A stretch of DNA of 9,248 nucleotides from Nitrospirota bacterium (GTDB lineage: Bacteria; Nitrospirota; Nitrospiria; Nitrospirales; Nitrospiraceae). Within the stretch, counting starts at the first letter, position 1, and every line of letters starts with the position of its first letter. This document shows positions 1 through 6,092 of the stretch, piece by piece. The notes below the pieces were generated by a model, which was not told the origin of the DNA, searched no databases, and saw only the letters and a program-made list of their open reading frames with translations. The DNA lies in contig SCVQ01000183.1 in assembly GCA_004296865.1 (NCBI GenBank), forward strand, positions 1 to 9,248, in the 5' to 3' direction. The translations under genes and the position numbers were made by a program.

Positions 1-456
1 GTCCGCCAGGAGTTCGGTGTGGCCGGGATAGTCGTATCCGGCCTTGTTGATCGCTTCCTTGTTGATCGGCCCCGTGACGATCGCATCGATACACCGTGCT
101 TGCGCCAGCTCGACGGCCTTGGCGATACAGGCCACCGAGGCGGCACCGCAGGACTTGGCGACCCTCCCCATCCGAAACTGCCCAAGCGGCCGTTCCAGCG
201 GGTCCAAGACCGACAGCTCGCCGCGACGTCCCAGAGGCCCATGGCCTTGCACCGACACCACCTGCAGCGGCAGCCGCAACGCGCGCACTGTCCGTTCCAT
301 CACCGGCTTGGAGCCGATGACCATCGGGAGACACAAGCGGTGGACTTCAGGCTTGGCCAGAGCTTTTGCGATGACCTCCGGACCGATGCCAGCCGGATCA
401 CCCATAGTGAGACCGAGGATCGGCCGCCGGTTCAATCTTTGCTTGGTCTTCAGCAT
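1..456 (-). CDS. pdxA: 4-hydroxythreonine-4-phosphate dehydrogenase, N-terminal part (PdxA)
   Basis: PdxA oxidises 4-phosphohydroxy-L-threonine with NAD in the DXP-dependent pyridoxal 5'-phosphate pathway, in the cytoplasm as a metal-dependent dimer. The 152 visible codons carry the family N-terminal signature TMGDPAGIGPE (about residues 17-27). Further on are the ITGPINKEAINKAG-type stretch and GHTELLAD at the window edge, whose His is expected to be a metal ligand. The family is usually about 330 residues, so more than half the gene lies beyond position 1. The ATG at 456 was chosen because it lies just before the conserved signature and 4 bp after the stop of the upstream exchanger gene (TGAGGTCATG), which suggests co-transcription and possibly reinitiation. 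I see no independent promoter. Identity is near certain. The link to its neighbours is positional only. Confidence 0.95.
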   Translation of the reverse strand, partial: MLKTKQRLNRRPILGLTMGDPAGIGPEVIAKALAKPEVHRLCLPMVIGSKPVMERTVRALRLPLQVVSVQGHGPLGRRGELSVLDPLERPLGQFRMGRVAKSCGAASVACIAKAVELAQARCIDAIVTGPINKEAINKAGYDYPGHTELLAD

Positions 457-460
457 GACC

Positions 461-1459
461 TCAGGCCCCATAGAGGTAGAGCGTAAAGCCGATATAGAAC
501 AGTGCGCTGCAGCCGAGCAGCCAGGGCCGCCAATGTCCGCCCCATAGCAACTGACCGAGGCTCACGCTGACCGCCACGAGGGCGAGGCCCATGGTCGCGA
601 GCGCATTGGGGGCCAGGATCCAGTCGGTCCCGATCAGCCCGACCGACACAGGGAACGTGCCCTGAAAGACCATCGCGCCGGTCACGTTCCCGACCGCCAA
701 GGTGTCCTTTTTCCGGTAGAGCCAGAGAAAGCTGTTGGACATTTCCGGCAACTCAGTGGCCAGCGGCGCAATCAGCAGTGCGAGCAGCAGCGGCGAGACA
801 TGCAGTTCGGTGGACAACGCCTTCGCCGCCGTCACGAACAGATGGGCGCCGATCCCCAATCCCGCCAACCCAACCGCTCCCTGCAGCCCGATCATTCCGT
901 AGGCAGGCCTGGCGGCTTGGCGGGCAAAGAACAGTGGCTCCAACTCCGATTCTCCCACGTGCTGGCCTGAAAATTTGAGCTTCATGTAGTACGCATAGAG
1001 CGTGACCAGAAGGCCGGCGACGGCGTAGTGGAGGAGGTGGGAAGGCACGAACACACAGACCATCGCAAGCCCATAGGCGATCAAAAAGAATTGGAGGTCA
1101 ACGCGCACCTCCCCGTAATTCAGTTTGAAGGTGGCGGCGCGCTTGCCGAGCCTGGCATAGAGCAGCAGGAGGCCGGCCAGCATGGGCAACACCAGCGTGC
1201 TGAGCATGAAGGGAGCCCCCAAAATGGCCCCCAGACCGACGTCCGTCCGCTCCTGTCCCGTCCCGAAGAAGATTGCAATGACGGGGATCGAGGTTTCCGG
1301 CAGCGTCGTCCCGACAGCGGCAAAAATGCTGCCGACGGCTCCTTCCGGCACCTTCAGCCGCTTGCCCAACCATTCGATGCCGTTCGTAAAGAGCGCGCAG
1401 CCACCCAGCGTGACGACCACGGACACCAGGAACAACGCGACGTAGAGCAAGACGGTCAC
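461..1459 (-). CDS. CaCA-family (sodium/calcium exchanger-like) cation antiporter
   Basis: A 332-residue, very hydrophobic protein with about ten membrane segments and two internally related alpha repeats, as in the Ca2+/cation antiporter (CaCA) superfamily. Alpha-1 spans about residues 43-90 with VGTTLPETSIP (Glu55). Alpha-2 spans about residues 228-266 with APLATELPEMSNS (Glu236) followed by GNVTGA. The two acidic residues match the positions that bind the transported cation in the family. The usual GN-x-x-GSN-x-x-N motif is altered: alpha-1 has GAILGAPFML and alpha-2 has GNVTGAMVFQ, so ion selectivity should not be assumed to be calcium. The start is a GTG whose bases overlap the larC stop (GTGA, 1456-1459), with a G-rich stretch upstream as ribosome site. 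This indicates translational coupling to larC. The substrate is unknown; sodium/calcium exchange is the default family guess. Confidence 0.85.
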   Translation of the reverse strand: MTVLLYVALFLVSVVVTLGGCALFTNGIEWLGKRLKVPEGAVGSIFAAVGTTLPETSIPVIAIFFGTGQERTDVGLGAILGAPFMLSTLVLPMLAGLLLLYARLGKRAATFKLNYGEVRVDLQFFLIAYGLAMVCVFVPSHLLHYAVAGLLVTLYAYYMKLKFSGQHVGESELEPLFFARQAARPAYGMIGLQGAVGLAGLGIGAHLFVTAAKALSTELHVSPLLLALLIAPLATELPEMSNSFLWLYRKKDTLAVGNVTGAMVFQGTFPVSVGLIGTDWILAPNALATMGLALVAVSVSLGQLLWGGHWRPWLLGCSALFYIGFTLYLYGA

Positions 1460-2679
1460 GCGTGCCCCCGCACACGTCCCTTGCGACCTTGCCCCTGCCT
1501 GCGGAATACCCGCATGGCCTCTTCCATGACCTCCCTGACCGGCAGCCCGGTCCGTTCTGCGATCCGCTTACAATCCTGATACTCGGGCGCCGCCTTCATC
1601 CCCCCCGCTCCCGTATCAGCCACCTTCACGCGCACAGCCCCGCCCTTCGTTCGAACTTGCTGCATCCGCCGCGGAAGGATCACCCGCTGCAGTTCCTGCA
1701 TCCGAACCCCCAAGGTCGTCGTCTCCCGCAGCATGACTCCTGCCACCGCCTCAACCTGCCCGCGCGAAGCCAGTGCTGCCAGCACGATGCCGGGACGGCC
1801 CTGCTTCATGATCACGGGCGTGAGCGTCACATCCACGGCGCCGGCGGCAAAGAGACGGTCCACGACCGTTTCATAGGCTTGCGGGTTCAGGTCGTCCAGG
1901 TTCGTTTCAATCTGGACCACGGTCTCTGCCTCGCCCGAAGCCCGGGCCTGCGCCACCGTCCAGGCTTCACCGAGAAAGACCCGCAGCACATTCGGCCACT
2001 CGTGCGTGTCACTCGTCCCGGCACCATACCCGACAGCCATCGGACGCATCAACGGAAGCGGACCATAGTCCTGGGCCAGACTGGTCAGCACCGCCATGCC
2101 GGTGGGCGTCGTCAGCTCTCGTACCGGGCCGGCGCTGTACACCGGAACCTTACGGGCCAGCGCCGCCACAGCCGGCCCTGGAACCGGCAGTCGGCCGTGA
2201 GCGGTCTCGATCATCCCGGCGCCCAGATTGACCGACGAAGCGGTAATGCGCTCGACGCCCAACAGATGACAGCCCAGCAGCGAGCCGACCACGTCCACGA
2301 TCGAGTCCACCACCCCCACCTCATGAAACTGGACCTTTGTCGGACTGACTCGATGGGCGATGCCTTCCGCCTGCGCCAGCCGCTCAAACACATCGAGACT
2401 GCGATCCTTGACCGGCGCCGGCAGCCGGCTCGCCCGGATCGTCCGCTGAATCGTCTGGAGCGAGAGGGGGGCGCGGAACCCCTCGCGCACCACCACGTCC
2501 ACCTTGGTGGCATGGAGCCCGCCCCGCCTCACCTGCTTCGAACGCAAAACATACCCGCCGGCCCGCACCGCCTTCAACCCGCGGACCAGCTCCTGAAACG
2601 GCAACCCGGCATCCACCAAAGCACCGAGGATCATATCGCCGCTGATCCCGGAAAAGCAGTCAAAATGAAGACGCGTCAT
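1456..2679 (-). CDS. larC: Nickel-pincer cofactor nickel insertase LarC (DUF111 family)
   Basis: LarC inserts nickel into pyridinium-3,5-bisthiocarboxylic acid mononucleotide, the last step in making the nickel-pincer nucleotide cofactor of lactate racemase (LarA) and relatives. The 407-residue product opens with the family signature FDCFSGISGDM (6-16). It also has FHEVGVVDSIVDVVG (118-132), ETNLDDLNPQ (258-267) and a C-terminal EYQDCKRIAERTGLP (366-380). It is one uninterrupted frame; in Lactobacillus plantarum the protein is made from larC1 and larC2 by ribosomal frameshifting. The His-rich run found in many LarC proteins is absent. The ATG at 2679 has GGGAG 5 nt upstream (2685-2689). A weak promoter may lie upstream (-10 TAAGAT at 2718-2723, poor -35). 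It overlaps the downstream exchanger by 4 bp. LarB is about 0.9 kb upstream on the same strand. Confidence 0.93.
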   Translation of the reverse strand: MTRLHFDCFSGISGDMILGALVDAGLPFQELVRGLKAVRAGGYVLRSKQVRRGGLHATKVDVVVREGFRAPLSLQTIQRTIRASRLPAPVKDRSLDVFERLAQAEGIAHRVSPTKVQFHEVGVVDSIVDVVGSLLGCHLLGVERITASSVNLGAGMIETAHGRLPVPGPAVAALARKVPVYSAGPVRELTTPTGMAVLTSLAQDYGPLPLMRPMAVGYGAGTSDTHEWPNVLRVFLGEAWTVAQARASGEAETVVQIETNLDDLNPQAYETVVDRLFAAGAVDVTLTPVIMKQGRPGIVLAALASRGQVEAVAGVMLRETTTLGVRMQELQRVILPRRMQQVRTKGGAVRVKVADTGAGGMKAAPEYQDCKRIAERTGLPVREVMEEAMRVFRRQGQGRKGRVRGHA

Positions 2680-2806
2680 CGAAGCTCCCGCAGGGTTAAT
2701 TCGAACATGCGCCGCTCATCTTACACAAATCACTGGGCAGACCGAAAGACTTCTACGCGAAGAAATACCGGACGTGGGGTGAGGCCTGAGCTGGGACGAT
2801 TGATGA

Positions 2807-2835
2807 TTGACAGGCAGAACGCCCTATGTTATCCA
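2807..2835 (+). promoter_or_regulatory. Candidate sigma70-type promoter for the secreted-protein gene
   Basis: A perfect TTGACA (2807-2812) is followed after 17 bp by TATCCA (2830-2835), preceded by TGT as an extended -10. The -10 hexamer matches the consensus at only three of six positions, so the call rests on the -35, the spacing and the TG element. It sits in the 221-bp divergent gap between larC and the plus-strand gene at 2901 and would give a leader of roughly 60 nt. Confidence 0.45.
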
Positions 2836-2837
2836 CA
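2829..2837 (+). promoter_or_regulatory. Perfect DnaA-box sequence TTATCCACA
   Basis: The nonamer TTATCCACA matches the strict DnaA-box consensus and overlaps the candidate -10 element of the promoter at 2807-2835. I noticed no second box nearby and no AT-rich unwinding region, so this is not an origin. It could be a regulatory DnaA site or chance. Confidence 0.35.
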
Positions 2838-2900
2838 AACAGTGTCTGCGTACCCCCTTGATATGAGCCGCGTGGCAGATCGCCTGTTCACGCCCCACCC

Positions 2901-3503
2901 ATGATCACCATGAGTTCCACCAGACACGTCCCGATGCCGCTCCCTCGTCCGCAACGACCTCGCTCGACCACTTCACAAGGCGCCCCCCCTGCGGGATGGC
3001 TCGCGGCAACGACGCTTGGCAGCCTGCTGCTGTGTCTGCTGGTATCTGTGGACACCGCTGATGCCAAGCGAAAACCGGTTCAACGGTCCCAACCGGACCT
3101 GCGAATCCTCTCGATCACGGCTTCGCCGGAGTTTTATACTCCCCAAGCCGGCTCGCTCGACTTTGCGATCGAGATCGAACTGCCCAAAGACCTCGACGGC
3201 GCCACCATTCTCGAAGTGTCCTCGCTGATCAGTTCGCCGTCCAGACGGTCCATGCGGTTTCTCTCGAACCGCCAACCGGCCGGCACTGCGTCGGCTCCGG
3301 CCTCGTCCCATGCGGGGCAACCCGAGGGAAAGCCCCGGATCGCCGTGAAGCTGACGTGGGATGGCACGGATCAGACCAGGCAAGTCGTCGAGAACGGCAA
3401 GTACAGCTACGAAGTGCGGGCAAAACTCCTGGCCGTCGGAGAGAAGGGCCCCAGGACGAAAATGGTCTCCTGGCCCAAACGCGGGATCATCGAAGTCAGA
3501 TAA
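2901..3503 (+). CDS. Secreted hypothetical protein with FlgD-like Ig region
   Basis: I do not recognise a named family for the whole 200-residue protein. The N-terminus is Pro/Arg-rich. A hydrophobic stretch at about 33-50 followed by TADA-KRK reads as a signal peptide with cleavage after about residue 55. No proper lipobox precedes Cys45, so export to the periplasm or outside is likely. The mature part starts with a beta-rich stretch and ends with KLTWDGTDQTRQVVENGKYS (about 148-167). This resembles the FlgD Ig-like pattern W-D-G-x-D-x-x-G-x-x-V-x-x-G-x-Y, seen in flagellar-hook capping proteins and in many unrelated secreted proteins. There is no clear ribosome site before the ATG at 2901. 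ATGs at 2910 and 2934 are alternatives, and no start codon lies between the upstream in-frame stop (2859) and 2901. The gene stands alone, divergent from larC and convergent with larB. It separates two genes of one pathway, so a link to nickel cofactor synthesis is not implied. Confidence 0.75.
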   Translation: MITMSSTRHVPMPLPRPQRPRSTTSQGAPPAGWLAATTLGSLLLCLLVSVDTADAKRKPVQRSQPDLRILSITASPEFYTPQAGSLDFAIEIELPKDLDGATILEVSSLISSPSRRSMRFLSNRQPAGTASAPASSHAGQPEGKPRIAVKLTWDGTDQTRQVVENGKYSYEVRAKLLAVGEKGPRTKMVSWPKRGIIEVR

Positions 3504-3514
3504 CAGCCGTCGTC

Positions 3515-3580
3515 GAGTCTAGCAAGTCATCAAGTCTGTACAGTCCCATGCGACTTTCGGACTTTTCAACTTTCAGACTG
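3515..3580. repeat. AAGTC / GACTT short-unit inverted repeat cluster in convergent gap
   Basis: The left side has GAGTCT (3515-3520), AAGTC (3524-3528), AAGTCT (3532-3537) and ACAGTC (3540-3545). The right side has GACTTTC (3552-3558), GGACTTTTC (3559-3567), AACTTTC (3568-3574) and AGACTG (3575-3580), i.e. the complementary motif. The cluster fills most of the 69 bp between the plus-strand gene stop (3503) and the larB stop (3573), and its right end covers the last larB codons. It can pair in several registers and may act as a bidirectional terminator or be a dispersed intergenic repeat. I infer this only from position and symmetry. Confidence 0.55.
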
Positions 3581-4328
3581 CCTCCCCAAGCATGTTGATG
3601 CGATGCGCCAGACACCCGGCGCCGAACCCGTTATCGATATTCATCACCCCCACGCCGGACGCGCAGGAATTGAGCATCGTCAACAGGGCCGCCAGGCCTC
3701 CGAAGCTGGCGCCATAGCCACGGCTGGTGGGCACCGCAATGACCGGGCGGTCCACAAGCCCGCCGACCACGCTGGGAAGCACGCCATCCATCCCGGCCAC
3801 CACGACCAGCACACGCGCCTCCAGCAATCGGCCGTGCCGTCTGAGCACACGGTGAATCCCCGCCACCCCGACGTCGTAGAGCACATCCACGCGACTCCCC
3901 ATCACCTCGGCCGTCACCCGCGTTTCCTCAGCCACCGGAATGTCCGCGGTGCCGGCCGTCACCACGAGCACATCGCCCTTGAGCGTCGTGTTACGTCGCT
4001 GGATGACCACGCAGCGGGCAAGCTCGTGGTATGTGGCGCGCCGATCCAGCCGGATCAGCCCTCGGGCCACCTCCGGCTCGACGCGGGTCGCCAGCAGGGT
4101 CCCTCCGTTCTGCAAGAGGCGCCGCGCAATGGCCAGGGTCTGCGCCTTTGTCTTGCCCTCGCAGAAGATCACTTCGGGGAACCCCTGGCGAATCGACCGG
4201 TGATGATCCACGGAGGCGAAGCCGAGGTCCTCGGAGGGGAGCGTCCGCAGCCGTTCCACCGCTTCCGCGACGTCGAGCTTCCCCGCCCGCAGGTCTTTCA
4301 ACAATCGTGTGAGAAGGTCTTGGTTCAC
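3573..4328 (-). CDS. larB: Nickel-pincer cofactor biosynthesis protein LarB (PurE-like domain)
   Basis: LarB carboxylates C5 of the pyridinium ring of nicotinic acid adenine dinucleotide and hydrolyses the phosphoanhydride, giving pyridinium-3,5-dicarboxylic acid mononucleotide, the first step to the nickel-pincer cofactor. The 251-residue product has the N-terminal LGFASVDHHRSIRQGFPEVI block (about 35-54) and then a C-terminal AIR-carboxylase (PurE)-like domain. The latter includes VVTAGTADIPVAEE (122-135), VVVAGMDGVLPSVVGG (175-190) and NSCASGVGVMNIDNGFGAG (220-238). Cys222 lines up with the cysteine reported (Cys221 in L. plantarum, from memory) to attack the substrate ring. The frame stays open upstream to 4604, but that part overlaps gpsA and has no family character. 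The GTG at 4328 fits the family length and has AGGAG (4340-4344) 11 nt upstream, embedded in the gpsA stop. It is co-directional with gpsA, 14 bp downstream. Confidence 0.94.
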   Translation of the reverse strand: MNQDLLTRLLKDLRAGKLDVAEAVERLRTLPSEDLGFASVDHHRSIRQGFPEVIFCEGKTKAQTLAIARRLLQNGGTLLATRVEPEVARGLIRLDRRATYHELARCVVIQRRNTTLKGDVLVVTAGTADIPVAEETRVTAEVMGSRVDVLYDVGVAGIHRVLRRHGRLLEARVLVVVAGMDGVLPSVVGGLVDRPVIAVPTSRGYGASFGGLAALLTMLNSCASGVGVMNIDNGFGAGCLAHRINMLGEAV

Positions 4329-4342
4329 GACCGGCTGTGCTC

Positions 4343-5386
4343 CTAGACTCCCGTTTCGTCCTTCGCTGTCCGCTCCATCAAGTCCGTGACAGCCTGCCGA
4401 GGAGCTTTCCCCTCGAAGAGCACCGCGCAGATTTCCCGAACGATGGGCATCTCTACCCCGTGGCGGGCGGCCAAGCCCTGGGCCGCCCTGGCCGTCCGCA
4501 CTCCTTCGGCCACCCCCTGCAGATCGCCCAAGATCGACTCCAGCTTCTCTCCCCGCCCAAGCTTGGCTCCCACCGTATAGTTGCGGCTGAGAGGCCCCGT
4601 GCAAGTCAACACCAGATCCCCCACGCCGGAGAGTCCATAGAACGTCCTGGGATCGGCGCCCATGGCAATCCCCAACCTGACCATTTCGGCCAACCCCCTC
4701 GTGATCAGGGCCGCCCGAGCATTGTGCCCCAGCCCCAGTCCATCCACGACACCGGCGGCAAGCGCCATGACATTCTTGAGCGCCCCACCCAGTTGGACGC
4801 CGATCACATCGCTTCCTCCGTACACCCGAAAGAGCGAGGTCATCAGCAACGTCTGCATCCGGCGGACCAACTCGACATCCTCGGCCGCCAATGACACGGC
4901 CGTGGGTTGCTCACGGCACACCTCCGCCGCGAAACTCGGACCGGACAGGACGGCGATCCAGCGGCGCATCGACGGCGGAAGCGTCTCCTGCATCACCTCG
5001 GACATCAGCTTGAGCGTGTGTTCTTCGATCCCCTTCGTCGCGCTGATCAGCGGCATCGGGTTCGTGAGCAACGGACCGATTTGGAGCAGCACCGAGCGGG
5101 CGACGTGGGACGGCACGGCGAAGAGGAGCACGTCGCTCGCCTGCATCGCCTCCGCCAGGGACCCGGTCGGCGTCAACGCCTGCGGCAGACTGACGCCGGG
5201 CAAGTACTTTGTGTTCTCCCGCTTGTCACGGATCGCTTCCACCACCTCCGGTTCATAGGCCCAGAGCCGGACCGGCACCCCTGCGCCGGCCAAAAGACGG
5301 GCCAGGGCGGTGCCCCAAGCTCCAGCCCCGATGACCGCCACCTGCGACGTCTTCTCATTGCCCCGGCTTGACCGGACGTGAGCCAT
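4343..5386 (-). CDS. gpsA: Glycerol-3-phosphate dehydrogenase [NAD(P)+] GpsA
   Basis: GpsA reduces dihydroxyacetone phosphate to sn-glycerol 3-phosphate, the backbone for phospholipid synthesis, in the cytoplasm. The 347-residue length is normal for the family. Visible motifs are the Rossmann loop GAGAWGTALA (20-29), ATKGI (116-120), LSGPSFAAEV (147-156), the catalytic-lysine block GGALKNVMALAAG (200-212, Lys204), NARAALITRG (222-231) and LSGVGDLVLTCTG (252-264). The ATG at 5386 has a strong GAGGAG ribosome site 8 nt upstream (5395-5400) and a consensus promoter further up. An extra 10-15 residues precede the usual N-terminus, which is common. It is the first gene of a gpsA-larB unit. I know of no metabolic reason for that pairing. 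Confidence 0.98.
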   Translation of the reverse strand: MAHVRSSRGNEKTSQVAVIGAGAWGTALARLLAGAGVPVRLWAYEPEVVEAIRDKRENTKYLPGVSLPQALTPTGSLAEAMQASDVLLFAVPSHVARSVLLQIGPLLTNPMPLISATKGIEEHTLKLMSEVMQETLPPSMRRWIAVLSGPSFAAEVCREQPTAVSLAAEDVELVRRMQTLLMTSLFRVYGGSDVIGVQLGGALKNVMALAAGVVDGLGLGHNARAALITRGLAEMVRLGIAMGADPRTFYGLSGVGDLVLTCTGPLSRNYTVGAKLGRGEKLESILGDLQGVAEGVRTARAAQGLAARHGVEMPIVREICAVLFEGKAPRQAVTDLMERTAKDETGV

Positions 5387-5394
5387 GACCTGTA

Positions 5395-5400
5395 CTCCTC
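5395..5400 (-). promoter_or_regulatory. Strong ribosome binding site of gpsA
   Basis: GAGGAG read on the minus strand, 8 nt before the ATG at 5386. It fixes the gpsA start and is the best Shine-Dalgarno match in the window. Confidence 0.8.
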
Positions 5401-5435
5401 AGCACCGCTGCGTACTTCCTCGCAGCCGGCGCCGG

Positions 5436-5464
5436 ATTATGGAACGCTTTCAACTCAGTGTCAA
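5436..5464 (-). promoter_or_regulatory. Sigma70-type promoter of gpsA-larB
   Basis: On the minus strand, TTGACA (5464-5459) and CATAAT (5441-5436) are separated by exactly 17 bp. That is six of six matches at -35 and five of six at -10. The -10 lies about 50 bp upstream of the gpsA ATG, giving a short leader of about 40 nt that contains the GAGGAG ribosome site. No operator is evident in the leader. Confidence 0.8.
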
Positions 5465-5548
5465 TGAATCCGCAGTCTCGTGGAAAGGACCGCTCTGACG
5501 TTTTCCGGGGGCGAATCGAAGACCGCAAAGAGCCGTGCAAACCTGGTC

Positions 5549-5584
5549 CCCTAGCAATGCAACGCGCTTCGAGGTAGGCTAGGG
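5549..5584. repeat. Short perfect inverted repeat CCCTAGC / GCTAGGG
   Basis: CCCTAGC at 5549-5555 and its exact complement GCTAGGG at 5578-5584 are separated by 22 bp. They lie 38 bp before the plus-strand start at 5622, in the 235-bp divergent gap with gpsA. This could be an operator or a leader hairpin, but the arms are short and chance is possible. No convincing promoter for the plus-strand gene was found in this gap. Confidence 0.3.
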
Positions 5585-5621
5585 AGCGGGTGGGGAACCG
5601 ACGCGAGCGCGGTGAACATCG

Positions 5622-6023
5622 ATGACAAGAGAGCCGATGAAACTCTGCGATGCCTGCGGTCAGGAACCGTCTCTGTCCGACCGGTTCTGCACGCACTGCG
5701 GCAAGCCAGTGGCCGGCCCCTCTTCGATGCCTTCCGCACCTCCCGGCGGTAGCCCGGAAGCGGAGGAGATGAACCTGCCGGTGCTCTACCTGATGATCGC
5801 CTTTCTCATCCTGGCCGGCCTCTTCCCGCCTTGGGAGACCGCGCCGGGGCAGCCTCCGGAATTTTTAGGATTCCACTTCATACTCAATCCGCCCGATGCC
5901 GCTTCGACCGGACAAGGGAGCGGAGTCATCAGCCGTCTCCTGATCACCGTCGAACTGGTGACGATCGCCATCGCCGGGTTCTACTTCTCCTGGCTCTTCA
6001 GGAAAAGAGCTGATGGCAAATAG
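5622..6023 (+). CDS. Small zinc-ribbon membrane protein of unknown function
   Basis: A 133-residue protein with an N-terminal zinc ribbon, CDAC (9-12) then CTHC (23-26), as in the zinc_ribbon_2 / DUF-type domains that often precede membrane segments. A Pro/Ser/Gly linker (about 30-48) follows. There are two predicted membrane helices (about 52-68 and 103-125), with a 35-residue loop between them and a basic C-terminal tail RKRADGK. The arrangement suggests a cytoplasmic ribbon anchored to the inner membrane. The ATG at 5622 has GGTGA 7 nt upstream; the ATG at 5637 (MKLCDACG) is a plausible alternative start. The gene is divergent from gpsA and convergent with the amidinotransferase gene, so context gives no functional hint. 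I do not recognise a named family. Confidence 0.7.
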   Translation: MTREPMKLCDACGQEPSLSDRFCTHCGKPVAGPSSMPSAPPGGSPEAEEMNLPVLYLMIAFLILAGLFPPWETAPGQPPEFLGFHFILNPPDAASTGQGSGVISRLLITVELVTIAIAGFYFSWLFRKRADGK

Positions 6024-6088
6024 CTTATGGCTCGGAACGGCTGAAATCTTTCTGCCATCAGCTATCGGCCATACGCCATAAGCTCTTT
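6004..6088. terminator. Nested inverted repeat, probable bidirectional terminator or dispersed palindromic repeat
   Basis: The outer arms AAAGAGCTGATGGC (6004-6017) and GCCATAAGCTCTTT (6075-6088) pair with one mismatch in 14. The inner arms TAGCTTATGGC (6021-6031) and GCCATCAGCTA (6054-6064) pair with one mismatch in 11. In the alternative register the pairs AGCTGATGGCA/TGCCATCAGCT (6008-6018/6053-6063) and AGCTTATGGC/GCCATAAGCT (6022-6031/6075-6084) are perfect. Thus four copies of AGCTKATGGC, two in each orientation, build the element. It fills the convergent gap and includes the last codons of the plus-strand gene. Read on the minus strand it ends in TTTT after the stem, consistent with termination of the truD-to-amidinotransferase transcript. 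Confidence 0.6.
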
Positions 6089-6092
6089 CGAT

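Noticed and set aside
19..547. Overlapping plus-strand frames opposite pdxA
   Set aside because: Both are shadows of the PdxA reading frame, whose TMGDPAGIGPE and GHTELLAD motifs are clear on the minus strand.
2829..2837. Replication origin suggested by a DnaA box
   Set aside because: One box only, no AT-rich region and no dnaA/dnaN/gidA-type neighbours.
1462..2904. A 480-codon plus-strand open frame running opposite larC and beyond
   Set aside because: It is antisense to an unmistakable larC, its translation is His/Pro/Arg-rich without any domain, and it is explained by GC-rich codon use on the other strand.
3603..4346. A 247-codon plus-strand frame opposite larB
   Set aside because: No domain, no ribosome site, and fully antisense to a conserved gene.
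4329..4604. In-frame upstream extension of larB inside gpsA
   Set aside because: The extra 92 codons are out-of-frame gpsA sequence, rich in Gly/Arg, with no family similarity. The GTG at 4328 gives the normal LarB length with AGGAG upstream.
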